Shown here: one piece after another, positions 11,179-19,389 of the stretch
Position numbering within the stretch: the stretch's first letter is position 1
Layout: every line of letters begins with the position of its first letter
NCBI GenBank assembly: GCA_963845695.1
Contig: CAWJTQ010000010.1
Location: forward strand, 62,001-126,000
Length of the DNA stretch: 64,000 nt
Direction of reading: 5' to 3'
Source of the DNA: CAWJTV01 sp963845695
Lineage (GTDB): Bacteria; Planctomycetota; Planctomycetia; Isosphaerales; Isosphaeraceae
The notes under the pieces: generated by a model
Told to the model about the DNA's origin: nothing
What the model saw: only the letters and a program-made list of their open reading frames with translations
Database searches by the model: none
Program-made: the position numbers and the translations under genes

Positions 11179-13235
11179 CTAGCCCATGTTTGGGGTGACG
11201 AAGCCAGAGCCGGCTGGTTCCGCGCAAAAACGCCTATTTTTCGAGGCTTTACGCAGGGGTGACCGCTTGCCGACCCGAAAAGTGTAGTGACAACTCTATC
11301 CGGATAATTCGGCCTGATTCTCTGAATATCGCCTTGATTATCCAGAATCTGTCGTGATAATGATTGGGTATGCATCCACGGACATTTCCCCTCCAGTGAT
11401 GCCGGCAACCAGTCATGTATCCAAGAACGGTCAAAGTCCGCTCCACGAACGGCTCCGTCAACGAAATACGTCCGCGTCGTCGAAGCCTACCGCGAGGACG
11501 GCAAGGTCAAACAACGCGTCGTCGCCGATCTCGGACGCAAGGACCTCCTCGTTGAGCTGCTCCCCAAGCTCCGCCGGCTCCTCGACGGCGACGCCGAGGG
11601 CGACTCCTACGATCCCGCCGACCCCCGAGTGATTGACGCCTCCACCTGGGGGCCGATCCTCGTCGTCCGGGCCTTGTTCGACCAGTTGGGCCTCTGGGCG
11701 ATCCTCGACCAGCATCTCGGGCACGCCAAGGGCGTTCCGTTCGCCGACCGCGCCTTCGTGCTCATCGCCAACCGCCTGATCGCGCCGGCCAGTGAGCACG
11801 GGCTCGCCGGCTGGCTCGAAACGGACTTCGTCTGCGACCGCAAGGGTCGTCGCTTCGTCCCCCATTGGCACCAACGCCGACGGGTCCGCGTCCATCCCCG
11901 CCAGCTCGACGCCTGGTATCGCACCCTCGACCAGCTCCACGCCGCCAAAGACCGGATCGAAGTGGCGCTTCTACCACCGCCTCCGCGATCTCTTCAGTTT
12001 CAAGCCCGACTTGGTCCTCTACGACATCACCAGCACCTACTTCGAGGGCGTCGGCCCGCACGACTTCGCCAAGCACGGCTACAGCCGCGATGGCAAGTCG
12101 CAGAACGTGCAGGTGGTCGTCGGCGTGGTGATGGTCGCCGGCTGGCCGATCGCCCATCACGTTTGGGCGGGCAACCGCATCGACCATTCCACGGTCCAAG
12201 AAGTCATCGGCGACCTGCAAGAGCGGTTCGCATTCGGCCGGATCGTCTTCGTCGGCGATCGGGGCATGGTCACCGATGAGACCATCGAGGCAATCACGAA
12301 AGATAAGCATGGATTTCTGGTTGGGGTCAAACGGCGTCGCAACGCCCAGATCGACGGTTGGCTCGACGCCGTCGATGACACCAAGTGGGTCACCTGTCCC
12401 GGGGGCATCAATACTCGGGAACGGAAGACCGACCCGCCGCGCACCCGTGCCCAGGAAGTCGCCTCCGGAGATCCCGACCTGCGTGTCATGGTCATCGACT
12501 CCGACGAGCGCCGCGGCTACGAGCAAGCGAAGCGGGAACAGGCGATGGAGCGAGCCCGCCAGCGACTGGAGAAGCTCAAGGGGCGAGTCGCCTCGGGGGG
12601 CTTGAAGCGGCCCGAGAAGATCGGCGCCGCCGTCGAGCGAATTATGCAGAAATATCATGGTTATCGCTACTTTGATTGGAAACTCCGGGATGGGGCGTTG
12701 GAGTTCACCGAGAGCGAGGCGCGGCTGGGGCGTGAGAAGAGGATCGAGGGAAAATATGTGATTATGACTACAGAGAAAGGGCTGGGCGTCCTGGATGCAG
12801 TGGCGATGTACAAGGAATTGACCGACGTCGAGAGCGGGTTCCGCCAACTGAAAGACGTGATGGCGCTGCGGCCGATCTATCACCAGATCGAGATGCGAGT
12901 CAAAGCTCATATTTTTGTGGCGGCGTTGGCGTTGTTGGTTCAACGCCTGCTCGGCCGCCGGCTCAACGAGGCGGGGGTGGATCTGTCGCCGGCGCGGGCC
13001 ATGCAAGCATTGACGACAGTGCGGCTGGTCACATTCCGTCTGAAGGGCCAACCGGAGCGGCGCGGGCTGGCCGGCGGCTGTCCCGATGCCCGTCTGGTCC
13101 TGAAGGCGCTGAAGCTGGTCAACCAACGCCCTCCGACGCCACCGGAGGGGGAGGATACGGTGATGTAGTGACTAATGGAAAATCCGGCCCTTACGCCGCA
13201 AGGACTTACGATGCGTTACCCCAAACATGGGCTAG
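11179..13235 (+). mobile_element. IS1634-like insertion sequence
   Basis: The ends are 18-bp perfect inverted repeats, CTAGCCCATGTTTGGGGT at 11179-11196 and its reverse complement at 13218-13235, with weaker similarity continuing inward. The 2,057-bp element contains one transposase gene broken by two frameshifts. I found no convincing target-site duplication in the immediate flanks. Confidence 0.75.
11415..13168 (+). pseudogene. IS1634 family transposase, two frameshifts
   Basis: The start ATG at 11415 gives MYPRTVKVRSTNGSVNE. An extra A near 11463 then shifts the frame, and the family sequence resumes with YVRVVEAYREDGKVKQRVV. A second shift near 11945 joins WYRTLDQLHAAKDRIE to WRFYHRLRDLFSFKPDLVL. 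The DDE (IS4-like) catalytic core is recognisable: LVLYDITSTYFEG, RIVFVGDRGMV, and MYKELTDVESGFRQLKDVM with its Glu in the Y-(2)-R-(3)-E-(6)-K style region. Joined length is about 583 residues. It mobilised the surrounding IS by cut-and-paste. With both frameshifts real it would be inactive. Confidence 0.8.
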
Positions 13236-13924
13236 AACCTGCTCATCTTTGCGGATCGTGCGTCTCTCAGGGCCGATCTGGGACAGAGCCAATCGGGTAA
13301 CTCAAGTCTGTCACCTCGAGCGTATCGTGCCCAAAGCCCGATCGCCGAATTGGCCGTATGGGAGATTTTACCGAGCACCTCTGTCCGTGCCCCTCGAAAC
13401 TACGCTGGGCGCTCCCCGCAGGGCGCGAAGACAACTCGCGAAAGGTGGCAGGACAGATCGGTGGCCTCAGATAACTGCGATCCGCTCGCGGACAATCCTC
13501 CTTATCACAAAAAATAAAACTACATGTGAAATTAATAACTCAATACGTCGAACCCCGCACCACGGCGCCGATCCTCCCGGGGGCAGGGACCCTTGGACCT
13601 CCTCCTGGCACAGGCAGGCGATCCCGGGCGAATCCCTCGGCCCCGCCTCGCGAGCGGGCGACCCGGCCCGGGATTGCCGGGTGGCCGTAGCGCCGAATAC
13701 ACTGGAGGAGCCTGGGCGGAGGATAGGGCAACGCGGGGACGCGACCCGAGCGCCAGACCCAGGGGCCAAGACCGGGGCGGGCGGCACGATGCCGCCCCTC
13801 GGCATCCCGGGATTGGCCTCAATGCGATAAATCCATAAACAGTTCTCCAACAGATGCGATCTCACCACCCTCCCCGTACCATCCGCCCACGCGACGTCTT
13901 CTCCCCTCGGGAGTTGATCCATCC
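13236..13924. other. Gene-free stretch between two insertion sequences
   Basis: The open frames here translate to low-complexity Arg/Pro/Gly-rich sequence with no family motif. An AT-rich patch lies at about 13500-13545. I see no RNA gene or repeat. Confidence 0.4.
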
Positions 13925-15232
13925 TCACGCACGCTGCTTGCTCGCGCCGGACCGCTGGGCCGACCGGCCGCTACGCCGTCCGATCCGGCCGAATAACCGC
14001 CGCGGTTGGAATTCCTCGTTCCGCACCCCGACGTGATACAGCGCCACGGCCAGCTTCCGCATCACGGCCACCAGCACCCGCCGTGCCTCACCTTCATGGC
14101 GGGCCTTCTTGGCCTCGTACCAGGGACGTACGCCGCACTGCTGCACCAGCCGCAAGACCGCAAAATAGAGCCATTGCCGCGTCCGCGCACTGCCCCGCTT
14201 GCTAATCCGCAACCGCCCTTGGTAAGTTCCGCTGCTCCGCTCCGCCAAGTTCAACCCCATCGCCTTGCGGTAGGCTCCCGCCGAATCAAAGTCGCGTGGG
14301 TCACCCGTGCTCACCCACAAGACACACGCCGTCGGCACACCCACCACCTTGCCTTGCGCCTGGAGCACCGGATGCCCCGCGGCCAATTGACGCAACCGCC
14401 GTTGCGCCCGATTCGCCTGCTGCCGGGCGGCCAGCGCCCGCTCGGCGTACTCCTGGATCTGACGCTGCTGCCAGGGACCTGGGCGAACACCGACACTCGA
14501 TCGCGCACCGGTCAGCAACTCCTCGATCTTCGCTGGCGACCGCAGCGATCGACCCCAGCGGGCCAACTGCGTCGCGGCGTCCGCGTCCTCGGCCAACGCC
14601 TGCGGACTCCCATAACGCTTCAAGATCCGCAGCAACGTCCCTGAGGAAAGTTTCAAGACCTGCGAGGCTTCCGGCCAATGACGCGCCAAGAGGCCCTCCA
14701 AGCGTCCCTGCCAGGGCATGAGCATCTGCCGTTGGACCACCATCTCTTCCACCCAATACGCCAGTTCCTCCTCCCAGGAATCGGCGGCCTGGTACGCCCA
14801 GGGCTTGGCCTTACCCAACGCCGCCAGCTCGGCGACCACCGCCGCATCTTTGCCGTCGTGTTGCGAGGGCACGCCGTCGAAGACCTCCGCATAATCATGG
14901 GACGCCTTGGTACCGACGCGCTGGACTTCGATCCCGGTGTCCCCCAGCGCCTGTCGTAAGGCCTCTCCATACGTTCCCGAGGGTTCCAAAGCCACCACCA
15001 GCTTCCGGTCCGCCTTGACCTGCTTCAGGACGCCCACTAACGTCGGGATCTCCCAGGGGTTTTTGACCCGCCAGGGACGCTCGAACCGCCCATCGGCCCA
15101 GCGACAAATCACCAACAGATCAAACTTCCCTACGTCGATACCCACTGTCGCGCCCAAGCCCTCCTTTCCGCGGGCGATCTGCTCCCAGTTCACCTCGTTG
15201 ACGCGCGTGGCACAGTATGATTTGCTACTCAT
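13925..15232 (-). CDS. IS110 family transposase
   Basis: This 435-residue recombinase moves DNA by the DEDD chemistry of IS110 elements. An open frame extends further upstream, but ATG 15232 is chosen because a strong AGGAGGT ribosome site lies 8 bases before it. The N-terminal RuvC-like DEDD domain begins ATVGIDVGKFDLLVICRW (first Asp in GIDVGK), continues with LVVALEPSGTYGEALRQAL (Glu in LEPSG), and shows ASHDYAEVFDGVPSQHDGKDA (final Asps). The C-terminal Transposase_20 domain includes LQAQGKVVGVPTACVLWVS and RLRISKRGSARTRQWLYF. The gene is intact, unlike the neighbouring elements. The element's exact ends are not obvious, as usual for IS110, which lacks long terminal inverted repeats. Confidence 0.85.
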   Translation of the reverse strand: MSSKSYCATRVNEVNWEQIARGKEGLGATVGIDVGKFDLLVICRWADGRFERPWRVKNPWEIPTLVGVLKQVKADRKLVVALEPSGTYGEALRQALGDTGIEVQRVGTKASHDYAEVFDGVPSQHDGKDAAVVAELAALGKAKPWAYQAADSWEEELAYWVEEMVVQRQMLMPWQGRLEGLLARHWPEASQVLKLSSGTLLRILKRYGSPQALAEDADAATQLARWGRSLRSPAKIEELLTGARSSVGVRPGPWQQRQIQEYAERALAARQQANRAQRRLRQLAAGHPVLQAQGKVVGVPTACVLWVSTGDPRDFDSAGAYRKAMGLNLAERSSGTYQGRLRISKRGSARTRQWLYFAVLRLVQQCGVRPWYEAKKARHEGEARRVLVAVMRKLAVALYHVGVRNEEFQPRRLFGRIGRRSGRSAQRSGASKQRA

Positions 15233-15470
15233 GGGGATGACCTCCTGCAAGTGCGGTTGCGAGACCTCAACAGTTTCGCCTTGGCCGCCTATCGAGGCAT
15301 CCCCACTTCTCTTTCTATAGCCACTACGCTTCGCGGTGGAGGTCGCCCACCACCACGCAAGACTCGCTTCCGGCTGCTGGCTAAGCTCTGCCGGGCGGGA
15401 TTCGTTAACCCGCAGGGTTTCAATGAAAGGTTTCACATTTTGAAATGATTCTCCTTTCCCGAGCAACGTG
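15233..15470 (-). ncRNA. Candidate IS110 bridge RNA region
   Basis: IS110-group elements carry a non-coding stretch next to the recombinase gene that is transcribed into a bridge RNA choosing target and donor DNA. About 240 bp without a convincing gene precede the intact transposase and would be the left end of the element. I have not identified the loops or guide bases, so this is placed by position only. Confidence 0.25.
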
Positions 15471-15569
15471 GCGCAAGGTCAGACCAGGTTTCGGGTTTTT
15501 TTCGGAGCGGGCGTCGTCGCGAGAAAAAACCAGAAACCTGGTCTGACCCCGACCTCCCGACCTCCTGAG

Positions 15570-16407
15570 CGGGTTTTTTTCGGAGCGGGCGTCGTCGCGA
15601 GAAAAAACCAGAGCCGAGTAGGGAAGGGGCGCCCGGCGGGCTCGATCGAGCTTCGGGTTTCCCCTTCCCCCTCTAAAATTCCGTACGGCGGGTTTTCCCC
15701 AGTACGGCTTCAAATGGACCGTCCATGGCGACCTTCGGCGAGGTCCCAGGGTTTAAGTGCCGTCCACATCCGCCCCATGACTCCGTCTTATACGCCACCG
15801 CAGTGGGATCTCCCAGGAATACGTGATCCCCGAAGGGACGACCCGTTCTAGAGCCTTTCGGTTCAATGTGGCACGACCCCCAGCAACTCCCACACGTCCA
15901 TCCCGAGGCCCTTGGCTCGCCGTCGGGTTATGTTGTCCCGACAGGTCATCGCTTACTACGGCCTCATCCGAGCCTCTGAATCCCTCCCCACCACTTATGA
16001 ATTTGTGGCGAGGGCTGCTGCACCCAAGGAAATCGGCTTCGGGTGGGAATCCAGAGGGTCCCCAATTGACTCCGCTGGACTGTGCTCGCGTGCCGCCTCC
16101 CTTACCCCGGTGGCCCCAGAGAGTGCACATGACTGTTGCTTCCTCTCAGGTGTCAGCCTTCACCTCCAAGTTACGGGTTCGGCGACCACATTGGTCGTTT
16201 CGAGGCTGCAGAGTTCACTCCTACCATAAAAACCATAGGCATGGTTACGGCCCGCGAGCTGGCTAGCCCTCCTTTCGAGGACGTTTACGTTCGAGCTTTC
16301 GCTGGTCGGGTCACCCCGAGCCAACGTCGAGTATCACTACGTGGATAAACAGTCAATTTCCACGACCGGACTTTCACCGGCAAGTCCAACGGCATTATGG
16401 GCTGCAG
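15570..16407 (-). mobile_element. ORF-less group II intron-like repeat, copy 1
   Basis: On the minus strand the segment ends with a domain-V-like hairpin: GAAGCCGTAC, then TGGG-GAAA-ACCC, then GTACGGAATTT, keeping the AGC triad. A domain-VI-like stem follows (GAGGGGGAAGGGG pairing with CCCCTTCCCTACTC). No reverse transcriptase is encoded. The rest matches the copy at 20908-21748 nearly throughout, at roughly nine in ten bases by eye. The left flank carries a 40-bp imperfect palindrome (GGGTTTTTTTCGG ... GAGAAAAAACC), present twice here (15488 and 15570) and once at the other copy. Overlapping small ORFs on both strands look incidental. Confidence 0.5.
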
Positions 16408-16429
16408 AACCTGGTCTGACCCCGACCTC

Positions 16430-16847
16430 CTGCCGACCTCCTGCGACCTCCTGGGTCGTCATCCGTCCGCACCGCCCAATCGATCCAGCCGTTGAGCGGG
16501 TCGCTGCGATCGGTCGGGCTGGCGTGGCCCTGCCCATTGAGTTGTTGCCGCCGCATGCCGGCCCGGTAGTCGAACACGTCGAAGCCCCTGGCCCTGCCTG
16601 CGATCCTGCGGTCATATCTGACCCAGAGGATAGCGAAGTGGATGTTGGGGCCGAGAAGGGCCAGCGGGTCCTTGCCCTTCTCCCGGTTGAGGACCCAGGT
16701 CATCCAGACCTTCGCCAGGCACTCGGCGATGGCGTCCTCCTTCTTGCGCCGGGGCCATCGCCGGAACGCTCGCTGCGCCGCCCGCAAGGCCCTCGGATAA
16801 GCCAACTCCATGAACCGCCGCTGCTCGGCTGCGTCCATCGTCCGCAT
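16430..16847 (-). pseudogene. Sigma-like DNA-binding protein, 3' end cut off
   Basis: The sequence from MQEMRTMDAAEQRRFMEL through RAAQRAFRRWPRRKKEDAIA to FDVFDYRAGMRRQQLNGQG and WIDWAVRTDDDPG resembles planctomycete proteins related to sigma-70 region 2. After DDDPG the frame runs into the GGTCAGACC-type repeat at about 16430 and stops soon after, so the C-terminal half is missing. Several in-frame ATGs (16856, 16847, 16838) could be the start. It is probably a fossil interrupted when the repeat arrived. Confidence 0.4.
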
Positions 16848-17149
16848 CTCCTGCATGGTGACCGGAAGGGGGTCGGTTACGACGGCCCCTCCCGGGGTGT
16901 CACCACACAAGAGCATGATTACTAATCGATTATTGCCAGCGGCTCCTGTCCGACGGGTCGGGCGGAGATGCATCGCCCAGGTCGGCTCGGGGGTGGCGAT
17001 GGTGAGCCTCACTTGGGATGGTAGGGGGCCACCAACAGGGCGTGGAGCCGCAGAGAGAGAGGGACTAAGACAGGGCGTCGTCAGCCCTCAAGCGCCACCC
17101 CCTACGGGAGAACTCAAGTCCTTTTGTGGGAGCCCTTTTAGCGAGTTCC
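16848..17149. other. Gene-free stretch before repeat array A
   Basis: About 300 bp with no supported gene lies between the truncated sigma-like fragment and array A. An imperfect hairpin is suggested by GTAGGGGGCC near 17020 and the CCCCCTACGG stretch near 17097. Confidence 0.35.
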
Positions 17150-17420
17150 TGCGAGCGAACGAACGAAGTGGGCCGAGGTCATCGGCAGCAGGGCTTGCGA
17201 ACGAACGAACAAAGTGGGCGTAGGTCATCAGGAGCGGGGCTTGCGAGCGAACGAACAAGGGGGACGAAGGTCGAGGGTGGACTTTGTTCGTTCGCTCGCT
17301 TCACTCGCAGCCATCTCGGCCGAGGATGAATCGAGCTTTGTTCGTTCGCTCGCAGGGCCGATTGTGAGGGAGGAGGAACGTGTCGGCAGACGGGTTGAGG
17401 CCGGGATGGTCGGGGCAGGT
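17150..17420. repeat. Palindromic repeat array A
   Basis: Three head-to-tail 46-bp units begin at 17150, 17196 and 17242. Each starts TGCGAGCGAACGAAC (or close) followed by a conserved AAGTGGGCCGAGGTCAT-like half. Two inverted copies of the core (CTTTGTTCGTTCGCTCGC) follow at 17281-17299 and 17336-17354. About 65 bp further on is homologous to the flank of array B. Units are contiguous, so these are not CRISPR repeats with unique spacers. The array sits just downstream of the immunity-like gene at 17479. Confidence 0.75.
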
Positions 17421-17478
17421 GGTTCTGCTGGTTCGAGCCATTCGCCGCAGCCCCCATTTCCCGCACCCCACCACCCTG

Positions 17479-17862
17479 TCAAATCCCATAACGCCTCACG
17501 GATCGGCCGGGCAGATCATCGACCTCTTTCCAATCAAGCAGCCAGGCTTTCACCAACTCGAACGCCTGCTCCATGTCCTCGAAGGTGCCCGCCTCGCTCC
17601 ATGCCCCTCGGAACGCACCGGCCGACCCCTTCAGGCTGCTCGGCAACACCGAGATCGCCCCCTGCATGCTGTAATGCAGCGTCCCCAGCGGCTCATGGAC
17701 AGGGCCAGTCCCGGGTAAGGAATCCTTGCGCCAGACATCGATCCACCTGCGGTCCTTCAGAAACGTAAAGTCCTTGCGGAACTGCCCCAGATCGATTCCT
17801 TGCTGTTGAGCATGGGCGACGAGTTCCTGGGCGGTCGCTCGAAAGCTCTCCAGAGGGTCCAT
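17479..17862 (-). CDS. Candidate immunity protein, 127 residues
   Basis: The product is small and acidic with no signal peptide or membrane segment (MDPLESFRATAQELVAHAQQ at the start; FEDMEQAFELVKAWLLDWK near the end). The start ATG at 17862 has AAAGGAT upstream. It lies 38 bp downstream of the truncated toxin tip on the same strand, the usual toxin-immunity order, and is followed by array A. I do not recognise the family; immunity function is inferred from position only. Confidence 0.5.
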   Translation of the reverse strand: MDPLESFRATAQELVAHAQQQGIDLGQFRKDFTFLKDRRWIDVWRKDSLPGTGPVHEPLGTLHYSMQGAISVLPSSLKGSAGAFRGAWSEAGTFEDMEQAFELVKAWLLDWKEVDDLPGRSVRRYGI

Positions 17863-17900
17863 GGGTCCTATCCTTTCCGCTCATTCAGAGGGCCGTGCGG

Positions 17901-18323
17901 CTACTCGATGAGTAGCCATCGGGGTGCAGGATTGTCCACCGTGGTGCCCCACATCAAGTTGCCTCCGGCATCGGGGATGTGGGGAAGGAAGTCTTGAAGC
18001 ACCCGGGCTTTCTGAGCCAAATCCTCCGGCACCGCTGTTGGCAGCACCTGCTCCTTGACGAGGAAGCCCTGTCGAGGATCAGCAGGGGCCTGGGCCTTGA
18101 CCACGTTGTCGGGCCGGATCGCCCGAGCCCTCTCCAGATTCTGGAACTCGTTCCTGGCCTGGAATGGGGAGGCACCACCCTGGTGGTATTCCTTGACCAC
18201 CCAACCCGGTTGATCGAGGTTCTCGTAGACGACGCCCTCGGCACCACGACCAAGTTCTTGACCGATCCGAGGCATCCCGTCCCCGCCCGACGTGTTAGGC
18301 ACCGGGGCTGGCATCTCGCCCAC
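17901..18323 (-). CDS. Orphan polymorphic-toxin C-terminal tip, kinase N-lobe-like
   Basis: The frame is open from a stop near 18350 and begins GLHTFAVGEMPAPVPNTSG. This matches the linker found between carrier and toxin domains in Rhs and other polymorphic toxins (usually HTFxVGExGVLVHN). What follows resembles a protein-kinase N-lobe: ELGRGAEGVVYENL (Gly-rich loop), WVVKEYHQGG (possible Lys), NEFQNLERARAIRPDNVVK and FLVKEQVLP. It ends at residue ~140 without catalytic HRD or DFG motifs, so it is either a toxin using only this half or a 3'-truncated kinase. No carrier domain is attached. The partner immunity gene follows at 17862. Confidence 0.45.
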   Translation of the reverse strand: MGEMPAPVPNTSGGDGMPRIGQELGRGAEGVVYENLDQPGWVVKEYHQGGASPFQARNEFQNLERARAIRPDNVVKAQAPADPRQGFLVKEQVLPTAVPEDLAQKARVLQDFLPHIPDAGGNLMWGTTVDNPAPRWLLIE

Positions 18324-18527
18324 GGCGAAGGTGTGCAGCCCCCTTGACGTTCAGGTCACACACGGGCGTCTGCTCAAACCCCGCCGCCGCTCACCATCCC
18401 GACCCGCCGCAACCTCAAGGCTACCTTCGATCTTACCGCCGCCGTCAGCCGCCGCAACCCCTCCCATCCCATCGCTGGAGCCCGTCACCGACACCCAGCC
18501 TGGGGCGGTCGCAGGGCGGGGACGAGG

Positions 18528-18668
18528 GTGCGGCTCACGGAGGAGAAGGAGGCGTTGATCCGTCGGCTGCACGGCGAGGTGCGGGCGGTGGCGTCGATCG
18601 CCCGGCTGGTGGGCCTGACCCGCAAGACGGTGTACCGGGCGTTGAGGCGGGCCGGCACGGGACCGTGA
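18528..18668 (+). pseudogene. Serine recombinase C-terminal HTH remnant
   Basis: The frame from GTG 18528 to TGA 18668 encodes RLTEEKEALIRRLHGEVR followed by ASIARLVGLTRKTVYRALRR. This is the Hin/resolvase-type DNA-binding helix-turn-helix found at the C-terminus of serine recombinases. The catalytic N-terminal domain is absent and no ribosome site is seen. The fragment lies between array B and the toxin tip, so a recombinase was probably once part of this cassette. Confidence 0.5.
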
Positions 18669-18707
18669 GTTGTCCTTCGGCGTCGTCATCTGCTCTCGCC
18701 GGGGGTT

Positions 18708-19035
18708 GGCGAGCGAACGAACGAAGTGGGCCGAGGCCATCACCGCCGGGGCTTGCGAGCGAACGAACGAAGTGAGCGAAGGTCATCGGTAGCAGGGCTT
18801 GCGAGCGAACGAACGAAGTCTCCCAGGATCATGGCGGGGGCTTTGTTCGTTCGCTCGCATCGCTCGCAGGACGATGACCGAGCCCATCGACCCTTTGTTC
18901 GTTCGCAAGGCTCGCCGCCATCCCCGAGGGCGACGGGCCGACCTTTGTTCGTTCGCACGCAGGCCGAGGGCGAGGAGGAGGGCGTGCCGACGGAGGGGTC
19001 GAGCCGGGGTGGTCGGGGTGAGGGAGTGGGGCTGA
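18708..19035. repeat. Palindromic repeat array B
   Basis: It has the same design and orientation as array A. Three 46-bp units start at about 18708, 18754 and 18800 with GCGAGCGAACGAACGAAGT. Inverted cores (CTTTGTTCGTTCGC) follow at 18841, 18893 and 18942. About 75 bp then align with the flank of array A (AGGAGGAGGGCGTGCCGACG versus AGGAGGAACGTGTCGGCAGA). It lies just downstream of the immunity-like gene at 19068. Confidence 0.75.
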
Positions 19036-19067
19036 TCGTGTGGGCCGGTCGTCCCCCCAATTCCCGC

Positions 19068-19343
19068 TTATCGAGCCCTCTCCAGTTCGTCAGATAGTGC
19101 ATGCCACGCCGAATCCAGATCTTCGCCTTGTAAGCACCGCTCGATTAGATCCTGCTGCTTGGCGATCTCCTCAGTAAGTTTAACATAACATAACAAATCA
19201 ATCTCGCCATTCTCGGGAACTGCGTGCCTGCGGAAAGCGAGGAGGAAGAACTGGGTCAGGAAGAACTGGGTCAACCGCCGAGTGGTCATGTCCTCGATGC
19301 TATCAGCATACGCCTTTGCGAGTTCGTAATTCCAATTCTCCAT
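19068..19343 (-). CDS. Candidate immunity protein, ~91 residues
   Basis: The start ATG at 19343 (MENWNYELAKAYADSIEDM) has GGAG seven bases upstream. The product is helical and mildly acidic, ending DLDSAWHALSDELERAR. A 15-bp tandem duplication inside gives LTQFFLTQFF. It begins 46 bp after the stop of the toxin-like gene at 19390 on the same strand, the expected place for an immunity gene, and is followed by array B. The family is not recognised. Confidence 0.5.
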   Translation of the reverse strand: MENWNYELAKAYADSIEDMTTRRLTQFFLTQFFLLAFRRHAVPENGEIDLLCYVKLTEEIAKQQDLIERCLQGEDLDSAWHALSDELERAR

Positions 19344-19389
19344 GCTGAGTCTCCGTGGTTGCAAGTTGGTTCAGCGGTGGTACGGTTTG

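Noticed and set aside
13168..13830. 220-residue plus-strand ORF after the IS1634-like element
   Set aside because: Starts at the IS edge, mixed Arg/Pro composition, no motif or ribosome site.
17150..18958. CRISPR array
   Set aside because: Units are contiguous and the sequence between cores is conserved, with inverted cores at one end. There are no unique spacers and no cas genes.
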